Assembly: GCF_947039875.1 (NCBI RefSeq)
Contig: NZ_CAMRAN010000008.1
Span: 1 to 64,000, forward strand
Origin: an uncultured Photobacterium sp.
GTDB taxonomy: Bacteria; Pseudomonadota; Gammaproteobacteria; Enterobacterales; Vibrionaceae
Length of the DNA: 64,000 nucleotides
Direction: 5' to 3'
In this document: positions 55,189 to 63,872 of the stretch, piece after piece
How positions within the stretch are numbered: the first letter of the stretch is position 1
Layout of the letters: each line of letters opens with the position of its first letter
Position numbers and translations under genes: made by a program
Notes under the pieces: model-generated
Databases searched by the model: none
Told to the model about the DNA's origin: nothing
Seen by the model: the letters and a program-made list of their open reading frames with translations, nothing else

Positions 55189-55764
55189 ATGCAAACAAAA
55201 ACATCTAACTTAAAAACCAAGCTTCTAAAATTAGCTGCACCCGTTGCGTTAGCTTGTGCATTTGCAGCTGCACCAACAGTAGCGATGGCTAAAGATGCTC
55301 CAAATGCCTCTATGGTGGCATCTCAAAAAACCACAGCTGAACAACAAAAGGTTGTTGCTGAAATTGGTAAAATCCAGCAAGAGCTTGCCGCTATTCGTGT
55401 GAAAACATTAAAAGCAAATCCTCAATTAATCGAAGAGATGAAAGCTTACGAAACAGCATTTAACAATAAAGTTAAAGCCAAGGGTTACAAACCAGAAAAA
55501 CTAATCAAGCGTGCTCAAGAAATCCAAGTTGAAGCAACAAAGAAAGATGTTTCAAATGATAAGCGTACTGAGTTGATTAAAGAATTTACAACTATCCGTA
55601 CTACGCTTGAGAAGCAACAACGTTCAATCTTGAATGATCCTGCAATCAGTAAGCAAGACAAAAAAGTACAAGATGACGTGATTAAGGCCATGAAAAAACA
55701 AGATCCAAAAACGACTGATCTACTAAAAAAATTAAATCAACTTGTTATGCAATTTAAAAAATAA
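55189..55764 (+). CDS. Periplasmic helical protein of unknown function
   Basis: 191 residues. A clear signal peptide (LLKLAAPVALACAFAAAPTVAMA) is followed by a lysine- and glutamine-rich, cysteine-free, mostly helical protein with coiled-coil-like heptads (AEQQKVVAEIGKIQQELAAIRVKTL). I do not recognise the family; the general build recalls small stress-responsive periplasmic helical chaperones, but no diagnostic motif is present. The start is at 55189 (MQTKTSN), after AGAGAAA; the frame is open 14 codons further up. The palindrome upstream suggests tight regulation, and a strong terminator follows. Confidence 0.7.
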   Translation: MQTKTSNLKTKLLKLAAPVALACAFAAAPTVAMAKDAPNASMVASQKTTAEQQKVVAEIGKIQQELAAIRVKTLKANPQLIEEMKAYETAFNNKVKAKGYKPEKLIKRAQEIQVEATKKDVSNDKRTELIKEFTTIRTTLEKQQRSILNDPAISKQDKKVQDDVIKAMKKQDPKTTDLLKKLNQLVMQFKK

Positions 55765-55796
55765 TTGCGTAATATAACTGAATAGTCTTTTATTCA

Positions 55797-55830
55797 AAAA
55801 AAGGATAATCAAACGATTATCCTTTTTTAT
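55797..55830 (+). terminator. Terminator of the periplasmic protein gene
   Basis: AAAAAAGGATAATC pairs with GATTATCCTTTTTT. Strong, symmetric hairpin. Confidence 0.9.
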
Positions 55831-55866
55831 ATCTACTGTTTTATCTCTAATGAATAGAATATATAA

Positions 55867-56265
55867 TTACAGCTTAACCGCTTGATTTTGACTTAACAAT
55901 TTCATGCCATTAATAATTTTTGCAAGCCACACCACTACCGCGACAAAAGCTATAGCCCCACCGACGAACGGTAAGATGTTCAACACTTTATCTAGAATTT
56001 CGCTATGAATCCAGTATTCAGCACCAGCAATCATGCCCGTTGTTGTTGCTGCCGACACACCCAACACCACAAAAAAAGTAAGAAACAAAAAGAAACTACG
56101 AATAATGGTGTAGTAATGGCTATAAGCAACCTCATCAGCGCCTTTATCAAGTTTATAGCCAGCATAAATAATGGCGATAATCCCTGATAATAATAAAGTA
56201 AACGGGGTTAGAAAGCTGGCAATATATGCAAACCAAATACCCTTTTTATGTTCTTCCGTCATCAT
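55867..56265 (-). CDS. Small inner-membrane protein
   Basis: About 132 residues with three to four hydrophobic helices (FAYIASFLTPFTLLLSGIIAIIYAG, FFLFLTFFVVLGVSAA, ILPFVGGAIAFVAVVVWLAKII). It resembles short conserved membrane proteins of unknown function. I chose the ATG at 56265 (MMTEEHKKG); a TTG seven codons upstream is less likely. The neighbouring hutZ gene lies in the same direction but 200 bp away, so linkage is uncertain. Confidence 0.65.
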   Translation of the reverse strand: MMTEEHKKGIWFAYIASFLTPFTLLLSGIIAIIYAGYKLDKGADEVAYSHYYTIIRSFFLFLTFFVVLGVSAATTTGMIAGAEYWIHSEILDKVLNILPFVGGAIAFVAVVVWLAKIINGMKLLSQNQAVKL

Positions 56266-56471
56266 ATGGTCCGAATAAATAAGCAATGTATAAGTTAATT
56301 ATCACTGATATTTACTTGAGTTCAAGTTTCGCTCTAAATTACGATGACCGGGATCAACTTCTCGATCATTACTGTCGCTAGGATCTGCTATAACGCCCTA
56401 AACGAACACATGCCTGCGATAAATCGACAGGCATGGAGTAGGTTTATTTTACGACTGCGAACAAATGCTAT

Positions 56472-57029
56472 TTATAATTTATCCGTTGGCGTTTCAATTT
56501 CAGAGCCATCTTTAATACGACGGTGACCTTGTTCTAAATGAACAAAATCCACTAAATCATCACCACTAACTTGAAACGCTTTACCAAACCCTTTTACAAA
56601 TAGCCCTTGCGTTGGTGCTAAGCGGAATAAGACAAAATCTTCTAAGCCACTTAAACCATCAATTATCTCACCAAAGCGATCCCGTAACGCTACCACTGCC
56701 GATGTCCAACGATCACTATTACGCTCAACCACACTCACATCAGCTTCAAAGGTTAATCGTTTACGGGCATACAACGTTTTGGCCGTAGTTTCATCTTCAA
56801 TCATCATGAGAGAGACTTGAGGATTTTCCAGTAAATTACGCGCATGCTTGGCAATCTGACTAATTAACACGTAATACCCATCATCAAGTAACGCAAAAGG
56901 TGCATAACTAACATTAGGTTTGCCATTAATATCAACCGTCGCCAGTTGCAGTGTTAAACACGCTTCACGAAATTCTTTAATCTCTGGTCCTAAACGGTTT
57001 TGCAGTCGTTGTTGTTTTACTTCACCCAT
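56472..57029 (-). CDS. hutZ: Haem-utilisation protein HutZ
   Basis: 185 residues. A split-barrel (pyridoxamine-phosphate-oxidase-like) protein that binds haem and degrades it to release iron in Vibrio. The N-terminal REACLTLQLATVDINGKPNVSYAPF and C-terminal DLVDFVHLEQGHRR are typical of HutZ/HugZ. The last gene of the left-hand hut operon (hutW remnant, hutX, hutZ), which diverges from tonB. An AAGGGAAA site precedes the ATG. Confidence 0.9.
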   Translation of the reverse strand: MGEVKQQRLQNRLGPEIKEFREACLTLQLATVDINGKPNVSYAPFALLDDGYYVLISQIAKHARNLLENPQVSLMMIEDETTAKTLYARKRLTFEADVSVVERNSDRWTSAVVALRDRFGEIIDGLSGLEDFVLFRLAPTQGLFVKGFGKAFQVSGDDLVDFVHLEQGHRRIKDGSEIETPTDKL

Positions 57030-57160
57030 TTTATTTCCCTTCTTCCTTTTTAATGCAGACTGACTAACATTCTATTTTTATATTGTTATTATATTTTTAA
57101 CTCATGTTTTTAAAATAATGGTTCTTTTTAACTAATGACTGCTTCTCATAAACCAAACAT

Positions 57161-57688
57161 TTAATTTGTTAGTAGTTTGAGCTGTTGAAATTTTTCAATT
57201 TGATCTGAAAATAAGTTGCGCTGTTTATCTCGCCCCAAATAGACTTTAAAGATACATTCACCGTGTTCGGCAAAGAAACCTATAAAATAGCTTTCCTGAC
57301 CCATAAATGGCTTACTAACTAATGCAATATGCTCAACTAAATCTAATCGTAGATGACCATGTAATTCACCCTCTTTACCCATTAAATTATAGTAACCGCG
57401 GGCTAATTTTCCTTTGGGAAACGGTGCTTTTACTTCAAAGATAGATCCCATTGAATGCACGATGGCCGTAACTGGCCCCCAACTCGGTAATACCTCTACG
57501 ATGGTTTGTGCCACATTGCCAGCCAATGGAAAAACTAACTCAGATGGCAGCGATAACACCACTTCACCTTCTGTAACCTGTAGTTGTTCAGCAATTGCAC
57601 CTGCATGAAGTTTTTCATCCTGTTGTAATATTTGAGCAACTTTCGTTTTTAATTCATCATGAGAATAGCGAGTAAACACAGTTATCAT
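57161..57688 (-). CDS. hutX: Haem carrier protein HutX
   Basis: 175 residues. A cytoplasmic haem carrier that hands haem to HutZ. The ChuX/HutX pattern is seen in LPSELVFPLAGN, WGPVTAIVHSMGSIFEVKAPFPKGKLARGYYNL and HLRLDLVEHIALVSKPFMG. The start is uncertain: an ATG at 57688 overlaps the AAGG site, so the GTG at 57679 may be the true start. Confidence 0.9.
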   Translation of the reverse strand: MITVFTRYSHDELKTKVAQILQQDEKLHAGAIAEQLQVTEGEVVLSLPSELVFPLAGNVAQTIVEVLPSWGPVTAIVHSMGSIFEVKAPFPKGKLARGYYNLMGKEGELHGHLRLDLVEHIALVSKPFMGQESYFIGFFAEHGECIFKVYLGRDKQRNLFSDQIEKFQQLKLLTN

Positions 57689-57730
57689 CCTTTTAATTAC
57701 AATTAGCTAATAAATTTAATTTTCACACGG

Positions 57731-58473
57731 TTAAGATTGTGCTTTTATCGTTGCAGTCGTTATTACTTGAATCAAGGCTTGCGCCAGCGTCACCGCCCAA
57801 AATTGTCCCGCTAACGTCAGATTTAAATAGCGGTGATGCCCAAGTTGTTCTATTTCGACAAAACCATGTTGTTGCCACAGTTGAAATAATGGCATGCAAA
57901 AACTAAACAATGGCCAACCGGCTTGCTTATCAAGTTGTTTTGCAACAATCACTCCACGATCAAAGCCCGCTTTAATTGCCGTATTAACCGCAGCATGAGG
58001 TGATGATTTAACCATCATCGCGAGTGGAATTCGTTGGTTATTAACATCATCCATATAACGTTCAAGTTTGCGATGTTGCACATAACCATAACCGCCAACA
58101 TTGCCCCCTGCATCCGCCCCTAGCGGTAAGACTTCTGCGGTGGTTTTAGCAAGACTGTTATAGCAACTTCGTTCACGGTTATCGCGCGCCCAATGATTAA
58201 CACTTAAACGGCGTAGATGATGTTTAGCCATATAATCTACCCCATTTCAAACATTGAAGCTTTAGTCATAGTATCAGCTGGCTCTGGTAAACGGCCTTGT
58301 TCAACCATTTTCCCCATTGGCGTATTGCCCATTTCAATCAGCTGATATAAATCAACACCATGGGCACCAGAATCAAGAAAATCATTTAAATCTTGTTGCC
58401 ACACATCAAGATTCTGGTATGGAAGTCCATAGAGTAAATCAATCACAATTGGCGCTTGATCGGTTGCTATCAC
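57731..58473 (-). pseudogene. hutW: hutW remnant (N-terminal deletion and frameshift)
   Basis: Two adjacent frames together give the C-terminal part of HutW, the radical-SAM protein that opens the hutWXZ operon: 58473-58237 (IVIDLLYGLPYQNLDVWQQDL ...) and 58231-57731 (HLRRLSVNHWARDNRER ...). They join if one base is added to the GGGG run near 58240, restoring MFEMGVDYMAKHHL. Upstream of 58473 the frame is closed by stops, and the radical-SAM CxxxCxxC motif is nowhere in the flanking 300 bp, so about half the protein is missing. It cannot be a functional radical-SAM enzyme. Confidence 0.85.
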
Positions 58474-58582
58474 TTTTCAAGCTGCTTATTTCAAGATTTC
58501 AATGCAGAAACGGTGCATTGCCATTCCCATCAATGATTCTTTATCTCATTTGCGGCCATGATATTTTGCATTGAATAATATT

Positions 58583-58612
58583 GCAAATGATAATTGATAT
58601 TATTCGCATTTC
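58583..58612. promoter_or_regulatory. Fur box in the divergent hut promoter
   Basis: AAATGATAATTGATATTATTCGCATTT resembles the Fur consensus. It lies between the hutW remnant and tonB and could control both directions. The remainder of 58474-58773 shows no gene. Confidence 0.7.
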
Positions 58613-58773
58613 GTGGATAATGGCTAAAAATAAAGAGGCTATATTAATGGTTATGTAAGTAACCACATGAAAATGCTGATAAAACGGACTGTACACACAA
58701 GGGGTGGTATTTTGCATCAATATTCAATCACTATCGACAACATTCTTTTTAGTGTTATTTTTAGGTAATAATA

Positions 58774-59610
58774 GTGAATACAAAACGTTACGTTGCCGCT
58801 GGGGCGATATCATTATTGGTTCATAGTATGTTTCTTGCTGCTATGCCAACCAAAGATCCAATCACACTGACGATGGGAAGCGATACTCCACACGTTAGTT
58901 TAACCTTCGTTGCAGTTCCACCTGCTGTGGCGAAAACGCCACCACCAACGGTAACGCCAGTATCCACCCCGACAGAATCAGTACCAATAAAGCCAGCCCC
59001 AGTAAAGCCCCCTGTTATATCGACTATGAAGCGCTTAGCAAAGACCACAACAGCAAATAAAACCGTCTCGAAAAAAGCCCCTACACTTAAAAAAACTGCA
59101 CCGCCGAAAAAGAAAACTGCACCGCCGATTAAAAACAGCGTTACCCCAATAAAAAACGTCACCTCAGTAAAAAAGAAGCAGCTTACGCATAAAAAACCTT
59201 TAAAGCAGACATCATCAGCTGTAACAACGACGACGGATACAAAAACAGCGCTAAAATCAACAAAATCACTTTCAAATCAATCGAATAAAACAGCAGCCAT
59301 CGCTGTCGATAATGCAGGAACACAAGCATTACAATTGGTATCAAAGCCGACCTTTGTGACACGACCAGGCGCTGTCAATTACCCCAAATTAGCCAAACGT
59401 CGCGGCATTGAGGGTCAAGTACTGATTGAAGTCTGGATTGGTATAAAAGGACAACAACTCAAACAAAAACTGATCAAATCATCCGGTGCTCATATCTTAG
59501 ATAACGCAGCAATTACGGCGATTAAGAAATGGCATTTTTCTTCTCATATTGTGAACGGTAAGGCGATTACCCACCGAGTACAGATCCCTATACGTTTTAA
59601 ACTGGACTAA
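58774..59610 (+). CDS. tonB: Energy transducer TonB
   Basis: 278 residues. An inner-membrane protein that couples proton motive force to outer-membrane receptors. N-terminal helix with the SLLVHS His motif, a long Pro/Lys/Thr-rich periplasmic spacer (about 50-180) and a C-terminal TonB domain (RPGAVNYPKLAKRRGIEGQVLIEVWI). The start is GTG, after AGGT. First gene of tonB-exbB-exbD-hutBCD, as in Vibrio haem loci, with a Fur box upstream. Confidence 0.93.
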   Translation: MNTKRYVAAGAISLLVHSMFLAAMPTKDPITLTMGSDTPHVSLTFVAVPPAVAKTPPPTVTPVSTPTESVPIKPAPVKPPVISTMKRLAKTTTANKTVSKKAPTLKKTAPPKKKTAPPIKNSVTPIKNVTSVKKKQLTHKKPLKQTSSAVTTTTDTKTALKSTKSLSNQSNKTAAIAVDNAGTQALQLVSKPTFVTRPGAVNYPKLAKRRGIEGQVLIEVWIGIKGQQLKQKLIKSSGAHILDNAAITAIKKWHFSSHIVNGKAITHRVQIPIRFKLD

Positions 59611-59613
59611 ACC

Positions 59614-60315
59614 ATGACTGTTATCGACAACCTCACCCAACAATTTGGCCTTATGACATGGCCGCTGCTTACATGCTCAGCACTAACGATCATGATTCTC
59701 GTCGAGCGTTTTATACAAGTACTACTCTGCACGGGCGTTGGAAAAACCAAAATCACCGCCCTTTTAGATAAACAGAATCGACATGATGATCGTGCGCTAG
59801 ATCAGTTAGCAGACCAACTTAAGCATCAACGACCATTACTGTGTAAAGGCATCGCAATGCTTATTTCTCATCGTCATTTCACGAAACCATTACGTGAAGA
59901 TGCTGCGGGTATTTGGTTACTTCAACAGCGCCAGCAATTACGTTCAGGGCTACGGCTACTGAGTTTAATTGGTGTGATTAGTCCGTTATTAGGTTTACTT
60001 GGTACGGTGTTGGGCTTAATTGAAATGTTTAAAGGCATTGCACTATCAACAGGCTCGGTTACGCCAAGTGATCTTGCTGATGGTTTAGGTTTAGCAATGC
60101 GTACAACAGCGGCTGGCTTAATTATTGCCCTGCCCGCTATTACAGGTTCACAGCTATTAGGTATATGGGCCGATAGCATTATGGCGAAACTGGAGCACAG
60201 CTTAAACCGTTGTAATTTATGGTTAGAAGGCATGAACATTGATGTCGGTAATAGCCCAGTAAAACCGTGTGATACTTGTAAAGAAAACCCGGCTTACACT
60301 GGCAAATCAGCATGA
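59614..60315 (+). CDS. exbB: TonB-system proton channel ExbB
   Basis: 233 residues, MotA/TolQ/ExbB family, three membrane helices. The conserved channel segment GVISPLLGLLGTVLGLIEMFK and TPSDLADGLGLAMRTTAAGLIIALPAI are seen. Starts 3 bp after tonB and overlaps exbD by 4 bp. Confidence 0.93.
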   Translation: MTVIDNLTQQFGLMTWPLLTCSALTIMILVERFIQVLLCTGVGKTKITALLDKQNRHDDRALDQLADQLKHQRPLLCKGIAMLISHRHFTKPLREDAAGIWLLQQRQQLRSGLRLLSLIGVISPLLGLLGTVLGLIEMFKGIALSTGSVTPSDLADGLGLAMRTTAAGLIIALPAITGSQLLGIWADSIMAKLEHSLNRCNLWLEGMNIDVGNSPVKPCDTCKENPAYTGKSA

Positions 60316-60731
60316 TTAGTATCAATAATAGTCAGCAAAATGCAGACGAACTCAATCCTGATTTAACGCCTTTATTGGATATTATCTTTATTGTGATGGT
60401 GTTTTTATTACTTACCGCAACAGTAAAAATTAAATCATTAGATGTGGAATTACCGCAGACCTCGACCCAAATATTACAAACAACCAAGGCCGATCCGATC
60501 ACGATAAATCTGGTTGCGACTGAACCTTATTGGGCATTAGACGGTCAATCGGTCGACAACTGGGACAACTTTTCACAGCAATTATTAACCGCTGTAAAAG
60601 CACATTCAGATAAACCTGTCGTTATTGGTGCTGATAAAAAAGCATCCGTAGAACAAATGCTCAAGTTATTAGCTTTTCTACAAAAAAATGACATTAAAGC
60701 CACACAACTATTAATGGAAGATCAACAATAA
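60312..60731 (+). CDS. exbD: TonB-system protein ExbD
   Basis: 139 residues. One N-terminal membrane helix with the proton-carrying Asp in PLLDIIFIVMVFLLL, and a periplasmic domain (VVIGADKKASVEQMLKLL). Completes the TonB motor. Its stop overlaps the hutB start (TAATG). Confidence 0.93.
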   Translation: MISINNSQQNADELNPDLTPLLDIIFIVMVFLLLTATVKIKSLDVELPQTSTQILQTTKADPITINLVATEPYWALDGQSVDNWDNFSQQLLTAVKAHSDKPVVIGADKKASVEQMLKLLAFLQKNDIKATQLLMEDQQ

Positions 60732-61639
60732 TGGACAGCTACCGTTCTTTTATCGCCTCACCTTGGCGTCACGTTTCTCAAAAAATACTGTTATCAGCAA
60801 CACTATTTATCACAGCTTCAAGCATATTTAGTCCTCTCGCCCATGCACAAGCAAGTTCTGCAAGAGTTATTAGTGCAGGTGCGGCTATTACAGAAATCAT
60901 TAACGCTTTAGGGGCTGAAAAGCAATTAATAGCTGTCGATGTTACCAGTAAAACCCTTGTAGCGGATGATATGCCTAAAGTCGGCTATCACCGTCAACTG
61001 TCAGCAGAAAGCCTGATTGCTTTAGCCCCCACTCGTATTATTGGCTCTGATGAAATGGGGCCACCCAAAACATTAACCCTTTTAAAACAATCGGGGATTG
61101 AGGTGGATATTGTTAACGGTGGCGAAACGGTGTCTGATTTACTGCATCGAATCGATCAAGTTGCGGCCTTAACTCAACATTCACAACAAGCGCAGCAACT
61201 TAAGCAAACTATCGCAGCGACAGTAAAAAACATCGGAAAAAACAATACTCATCAGACTCAACCAAAAAAAGTATTGTTCTTAATGATTCATGATGGGCGA
61301 CCAATTAGCGTTGCCGGCAAAAATACCACAGCAGACAGTATTATTACTTTAGCGGGGGCGATAAACCCAGCGGCAGCCGTTGTTGCAAACTATAAGCCAG
61401 TTTCAACCGAAGCTATTTTGCAAATGCAACCCGACATTATTTTACTTAGCAGTCGCACCACAACTTCAATTAAAAATATGGCACAACTCATCAAAAAAAT
61501 GCCGGTATTAGAAGCCACTCCTGCGGCAAAAAATAATGCCATTGCCGTGATTGATGGTACGGCATTAATTGGTGGCTTAGGCATTCATAGTATTAATGAA
61601 GCCATGCGTCTTAATCATGTTTTTTACCCACAATCGTAA
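60731..61639 (+). CDS. hutB: Haem ABC transporter periplasmic binding protein HutB
   Basis: 302 residues. Signal peptide ending near AHAQA, then a type III periplasmic binding fold for haem (VISAGAAITEIINALGAEKQLIAVDVTS, with PKVGYHRQLSAESLIALAPT). It picks up haem delivered by HutA. Translationally coupled to exbD. Confidence 0.92.
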   Translation: MDSYRSFIASPWRHVSQKILLSATLFITASSIFSPLAHAQASSARVISAGAAITEIINALGAEKQLIAVDVTSKTLVADDMPKVGYHRQLSAESLIALAPTRIIGSDEMGPPKTLTLLKQSGIEVDIVNGGETVSDLLHRIDQVAALTQHSQQAQQLKQTIAATVKNIGKNNTHQTQPKKVLFLMIHDGRPISVAGKNTTADSIITLAGAINPAAAVVANYKPVSTEAILQMQPDIILLSSRTTTSIKNMAQLIKKMPVLEATPAAKNNAIAVIDGTALIGGLGIHSINEAMRLNHVFYPQS

Positions 61640-61657
61640 TCTGAGATAAATGTCACC

Positions 61658-62695
61658 ATGAACGTTAATCGTATTTCACCCCATGTCATTTATTCGATTA
61701 GTCTCGGTGCATTGCTCTTTGCACTATTAAGCTCTATCGCTATTGGACCGATGGATATCAGTTATAAAGACAGTTTTTTATCTTTATTACCAGGTAAGCA
61801 TCAACTTGCCGCCCATGTTGATTTGGTGATCCATCAAATACGCTTACCAAGAACATTATTGTGTATTGCGATTGGTGCCATACTTGCCATCTGTGGAGCG
61901 GTGCTACAAGGGTTGTTTCGTAACCCTCTTGCCGATCCGGGCATTATTGGTATTTCAGGTGGAGCAGGCCTAGGCGCTGCGTTTGCGATCATTTTATTTG
62001 CCCCATTAATGGCGCAATATCCTTTATTAATGAATATTGGTGCTGTGCCCTTTTTCGCTTTTTTGGGTGGTGCGCTGAGCACATATTTGGTGTATCACCT
62101 CGGTACTGATAAAAACGGCACATCTGTCGTGGTAATGCTATTAGCAGGTGTCGCAATTGGTGCTATTTCTGGTGCAGGGTTGGGGTTACTTAACTATATT
62201 GCCGATGATCAAGCGCTACGTGATTTTTCATTATGGTCAATGGGATCACTTACAGGGGCGACATGGCCAAATATTGGTCTTGCCTTTGTGAGCCTCATTG
62301 TTATCTATTATTATTGTTATCGCCAAGCTAATGCACTGAACGCCTTTTTATTGGGAGAAGCTGAAGCCCGCCATATGGGAGTGGATGTTCAGCATCTAAA
62401 GCGTAGTTTAATTATTGTATGTGCCGCTGGTGTGGGTATTACCGTTGCTATTACAGGTCCTATTGGCTTTATCGGTTTAGTAATCCCCCATTTAGGGCGC
62501 ATGATTTCAGGCCCTAATCATAAAACGTTATTACCAATCTCAGCTATTCTAGGTGCTTTAATTTTACTTGTCGCAGATATGATCGCGCGTAGTGCTTTTG
62601 CACCACAAGAACTCCCCGTTGGTATTATTACCGCCATTTTAGGCGCTCCATTCTTCATTTATCTATTGAATAAACAAAAAGGCAGAATCGCATGA
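61658..62695 (+). CDS. hutC: Haem ABC transporter permease HutC
   Basis: 345 residues with about ten membrane segments, FecCD/BtuC family. Hallmarks are RLPRTLLCIAIGAILAICGAVLQGLFRNPLADPGIIGISGGAG and GPIGFIGLVIPHLGRMI. Overlaps hutD by 4 bp. Confidence 0.93.
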   Translation: MNVNRISPHVIYSISLGALLFALLSSIAIGPMDISYKDSFLSLLPGKHQLAAHVDLVIHQIRLPRTLLCIAIGAILAICGAVLQGLFRNPLADPGIIGISGGAGLGAAFAIILFAPLMAQYPLLMNIGAVPFFAFLGGALSTYLVYHLGTDKNGTSVVVMLLAGVAIGAISGAGLGLLNYIADDQALRDFSLWSMGSLTGATWPNIGLAFVSLIVIYYYCYRQANALNAFLLGEAEARHMGVDVQHLKRSLIIVCAAGVGITVAITGPIGFIGLVIPHLGRMISGPNHKTLLPISAILGALILLVADMIARSAFAPQELPVGIITAILGAPFFIYLLNKQKGRIA

Positions 62696-63483
62696 CGGCA
62701 ACCTCTGCACGCCCCACTGTCATTTCGGCACGTGATTTACAATTAACATTAGCAGGAAAAGTATTATTAGATAACTTTAATATTGATATAAAGGCAGGTG
62801 AAATCACGGCGCTACTTGGGCCTAATGGCGCAGGTAAAAGCACATTACTTAAAATACTCTGCGGTGAAATGATACCTGAAAGTGGTCAGGTTACATTTTT
62901 TAATCGCAATATTGAAGATTGGCAACGATCTGAACTGGCGTGCCATTTAGGTATTTTACCGCAACACAGTTCGCTGTCTTTTGCCTTTACCTGTAAAGAA
63001 GTGGTTGAACTTGGCACTATGCCGCTATGTTTGTCACGCCAAGAAATTGACGATATCACCCTCACAACCATGCGTAATACTGATGTTCTTCATCTTGCAC
63101 CACGCTTATATCCCACGTTATCAGGGGGTGAAAAACAACGAATCCATTTCGCACGCGTGCTAACACAACTCAGTCAAGCTCATGATAAATGTATTCTAAT
63201 GTTAGATGAGCCAACATCAGCGTTAGATCTCGCCCACCAGCATAAAACGCTACAAATGGCACAAACCATGGCAGCAAAAGGTGCCGCTGTTATCATCGTA
63301 TTACATGATCTCAACTTAGCTGCGCAATATGCTCAACGTATGGTCATTATTCAACACGGTAAAATTCAAGCCGATGGATCACCATGGCAAGCATTACAGC
63401 CTGAAATAATTAACAATGTCTACGGTTGGAACATTTCCGTACATCCCCACCCTATTCATGGTTATCCTTACCTACTAACATAA
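62692..63483 (+). CDS. hutD: Haem ABC transporter ATP-binding protein HutD
   Basis: 263 residues. ABC ATPase with Walker A GPNGAGKST, signature LSGGEKQR, Walker B CILMLDEPTSALD and the H-loop LHDLNLA. Drives HutC. Last gene of the operon. Confidence 0.94.
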   Translation: MTATSARPTVISARDLQLTLAGKVLLDNFNIDIKAGEITALLGPNGAGKSTLLKILCGEMIPESGQVTFFNRNIEDWQRSELACHLGILPQHSSLSFAFTCKEVVELGTMPLCLSRQEIDDITLTTMRNTDVLHLAPRLYPTLSGGEKQRIHFARVLTQLSQAHDKCILMLDEPTSALDLAHQHKTLQMAQTMAAKGAAVIIVLHDLNLAAQYAQRMVIIQHGKIQADGSPWQALQPEIINNVYGWNISVHPHPIHGYPYLLT

Positions 63484-63519
63484 TATCAAAGCGCGCTATT
63501 TTTTTGATCGTATCTTGTG

Positions 63520-63566
63520 AATTTCAGTAATTTAGCCATAATATTACTGAAATTTACGATTTTTTG
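63520..63566 (+). terminator. hut operon terminator
   Basis: AATTTCAGTAAT (63520-63531) and ATTACTGAAATT (63543-63554) form a perfect 12-bp stem, followed by TACGATTTTTTG. Confidence 0.8.
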
Positions 63567-63639
63567 TTGATAGTTATCAAATAATTTACTCCCAGACAAT
63601 TGAAACGTTGCACTACGCGTAACACTCAGTAAAATGTGA

Positions 63640-63655
63640 ACGCAAGCGATTACAC
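63640..63655 (+). promoter_or_regulatory. Possible PurR operator upstream of purR
   Basis: ACGCAAGCGATTACAC resembles the PurR box ACGCAAACGTTTGCGT, the left half matching best. purR is known to be self-repressed in E. coli. A hairpin at 63677-63703 lies between this site and the gene, which weakens the link. Confidence 0.35.
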
Positions 63656-63676
63656 TTGAAAAACATGCAATAATTA

Positions 63677-63703
63677 TAAAGCCGCGAATAAATGCGGCTT
63701 TTA
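63677..63703 (+). terminator. Hairpin between the hut operon and purR
   Basis: AAAGCCGC pairs with GCGGCTTTT. Probably a second terminator isolating purR from the hut operon. Confidence 0.65.
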
Positions 63704-63723
63704 GTGTTAATACTATTTAAGTA

Positions 63724-63823
63724 TATAATAGACACATTATTGGTGCCAAATTGAATAATTAACGAGAGACTTTACCTAAAACATTGAATTATATTCATCT
63801 CAGTAATTACTCAATTTGGTACC
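63724..63823 (+). promoter_or_regulatory. purR promoter and long 5'-leader stem
   Basis: TATAAT at 63724-63729 predicts a start near 63736. The leader then opens with GGTGCCAAATTGAATAATTA (63742-63761), whose complement GGTACCAAATTGAGTAATTA lies at 63804-63823: 18 of 20 positions pair around a 42-nt loop. Such a 5' stem may stabilise the mRNA or be a small inverted-repeat element. Confidence 0.5.
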
Positions 63824-63872
63824 TCACGATTAGCTAGAAACATCTCTAGCACCCATTATTAGAAGAATAAAT

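Noticed and set aside
58821-59162. Long frame opposite tonB
   Set aside because: It is the antisense of the Pro/Lys-rich spacer of TonB, where biased codons leave the other strand open.
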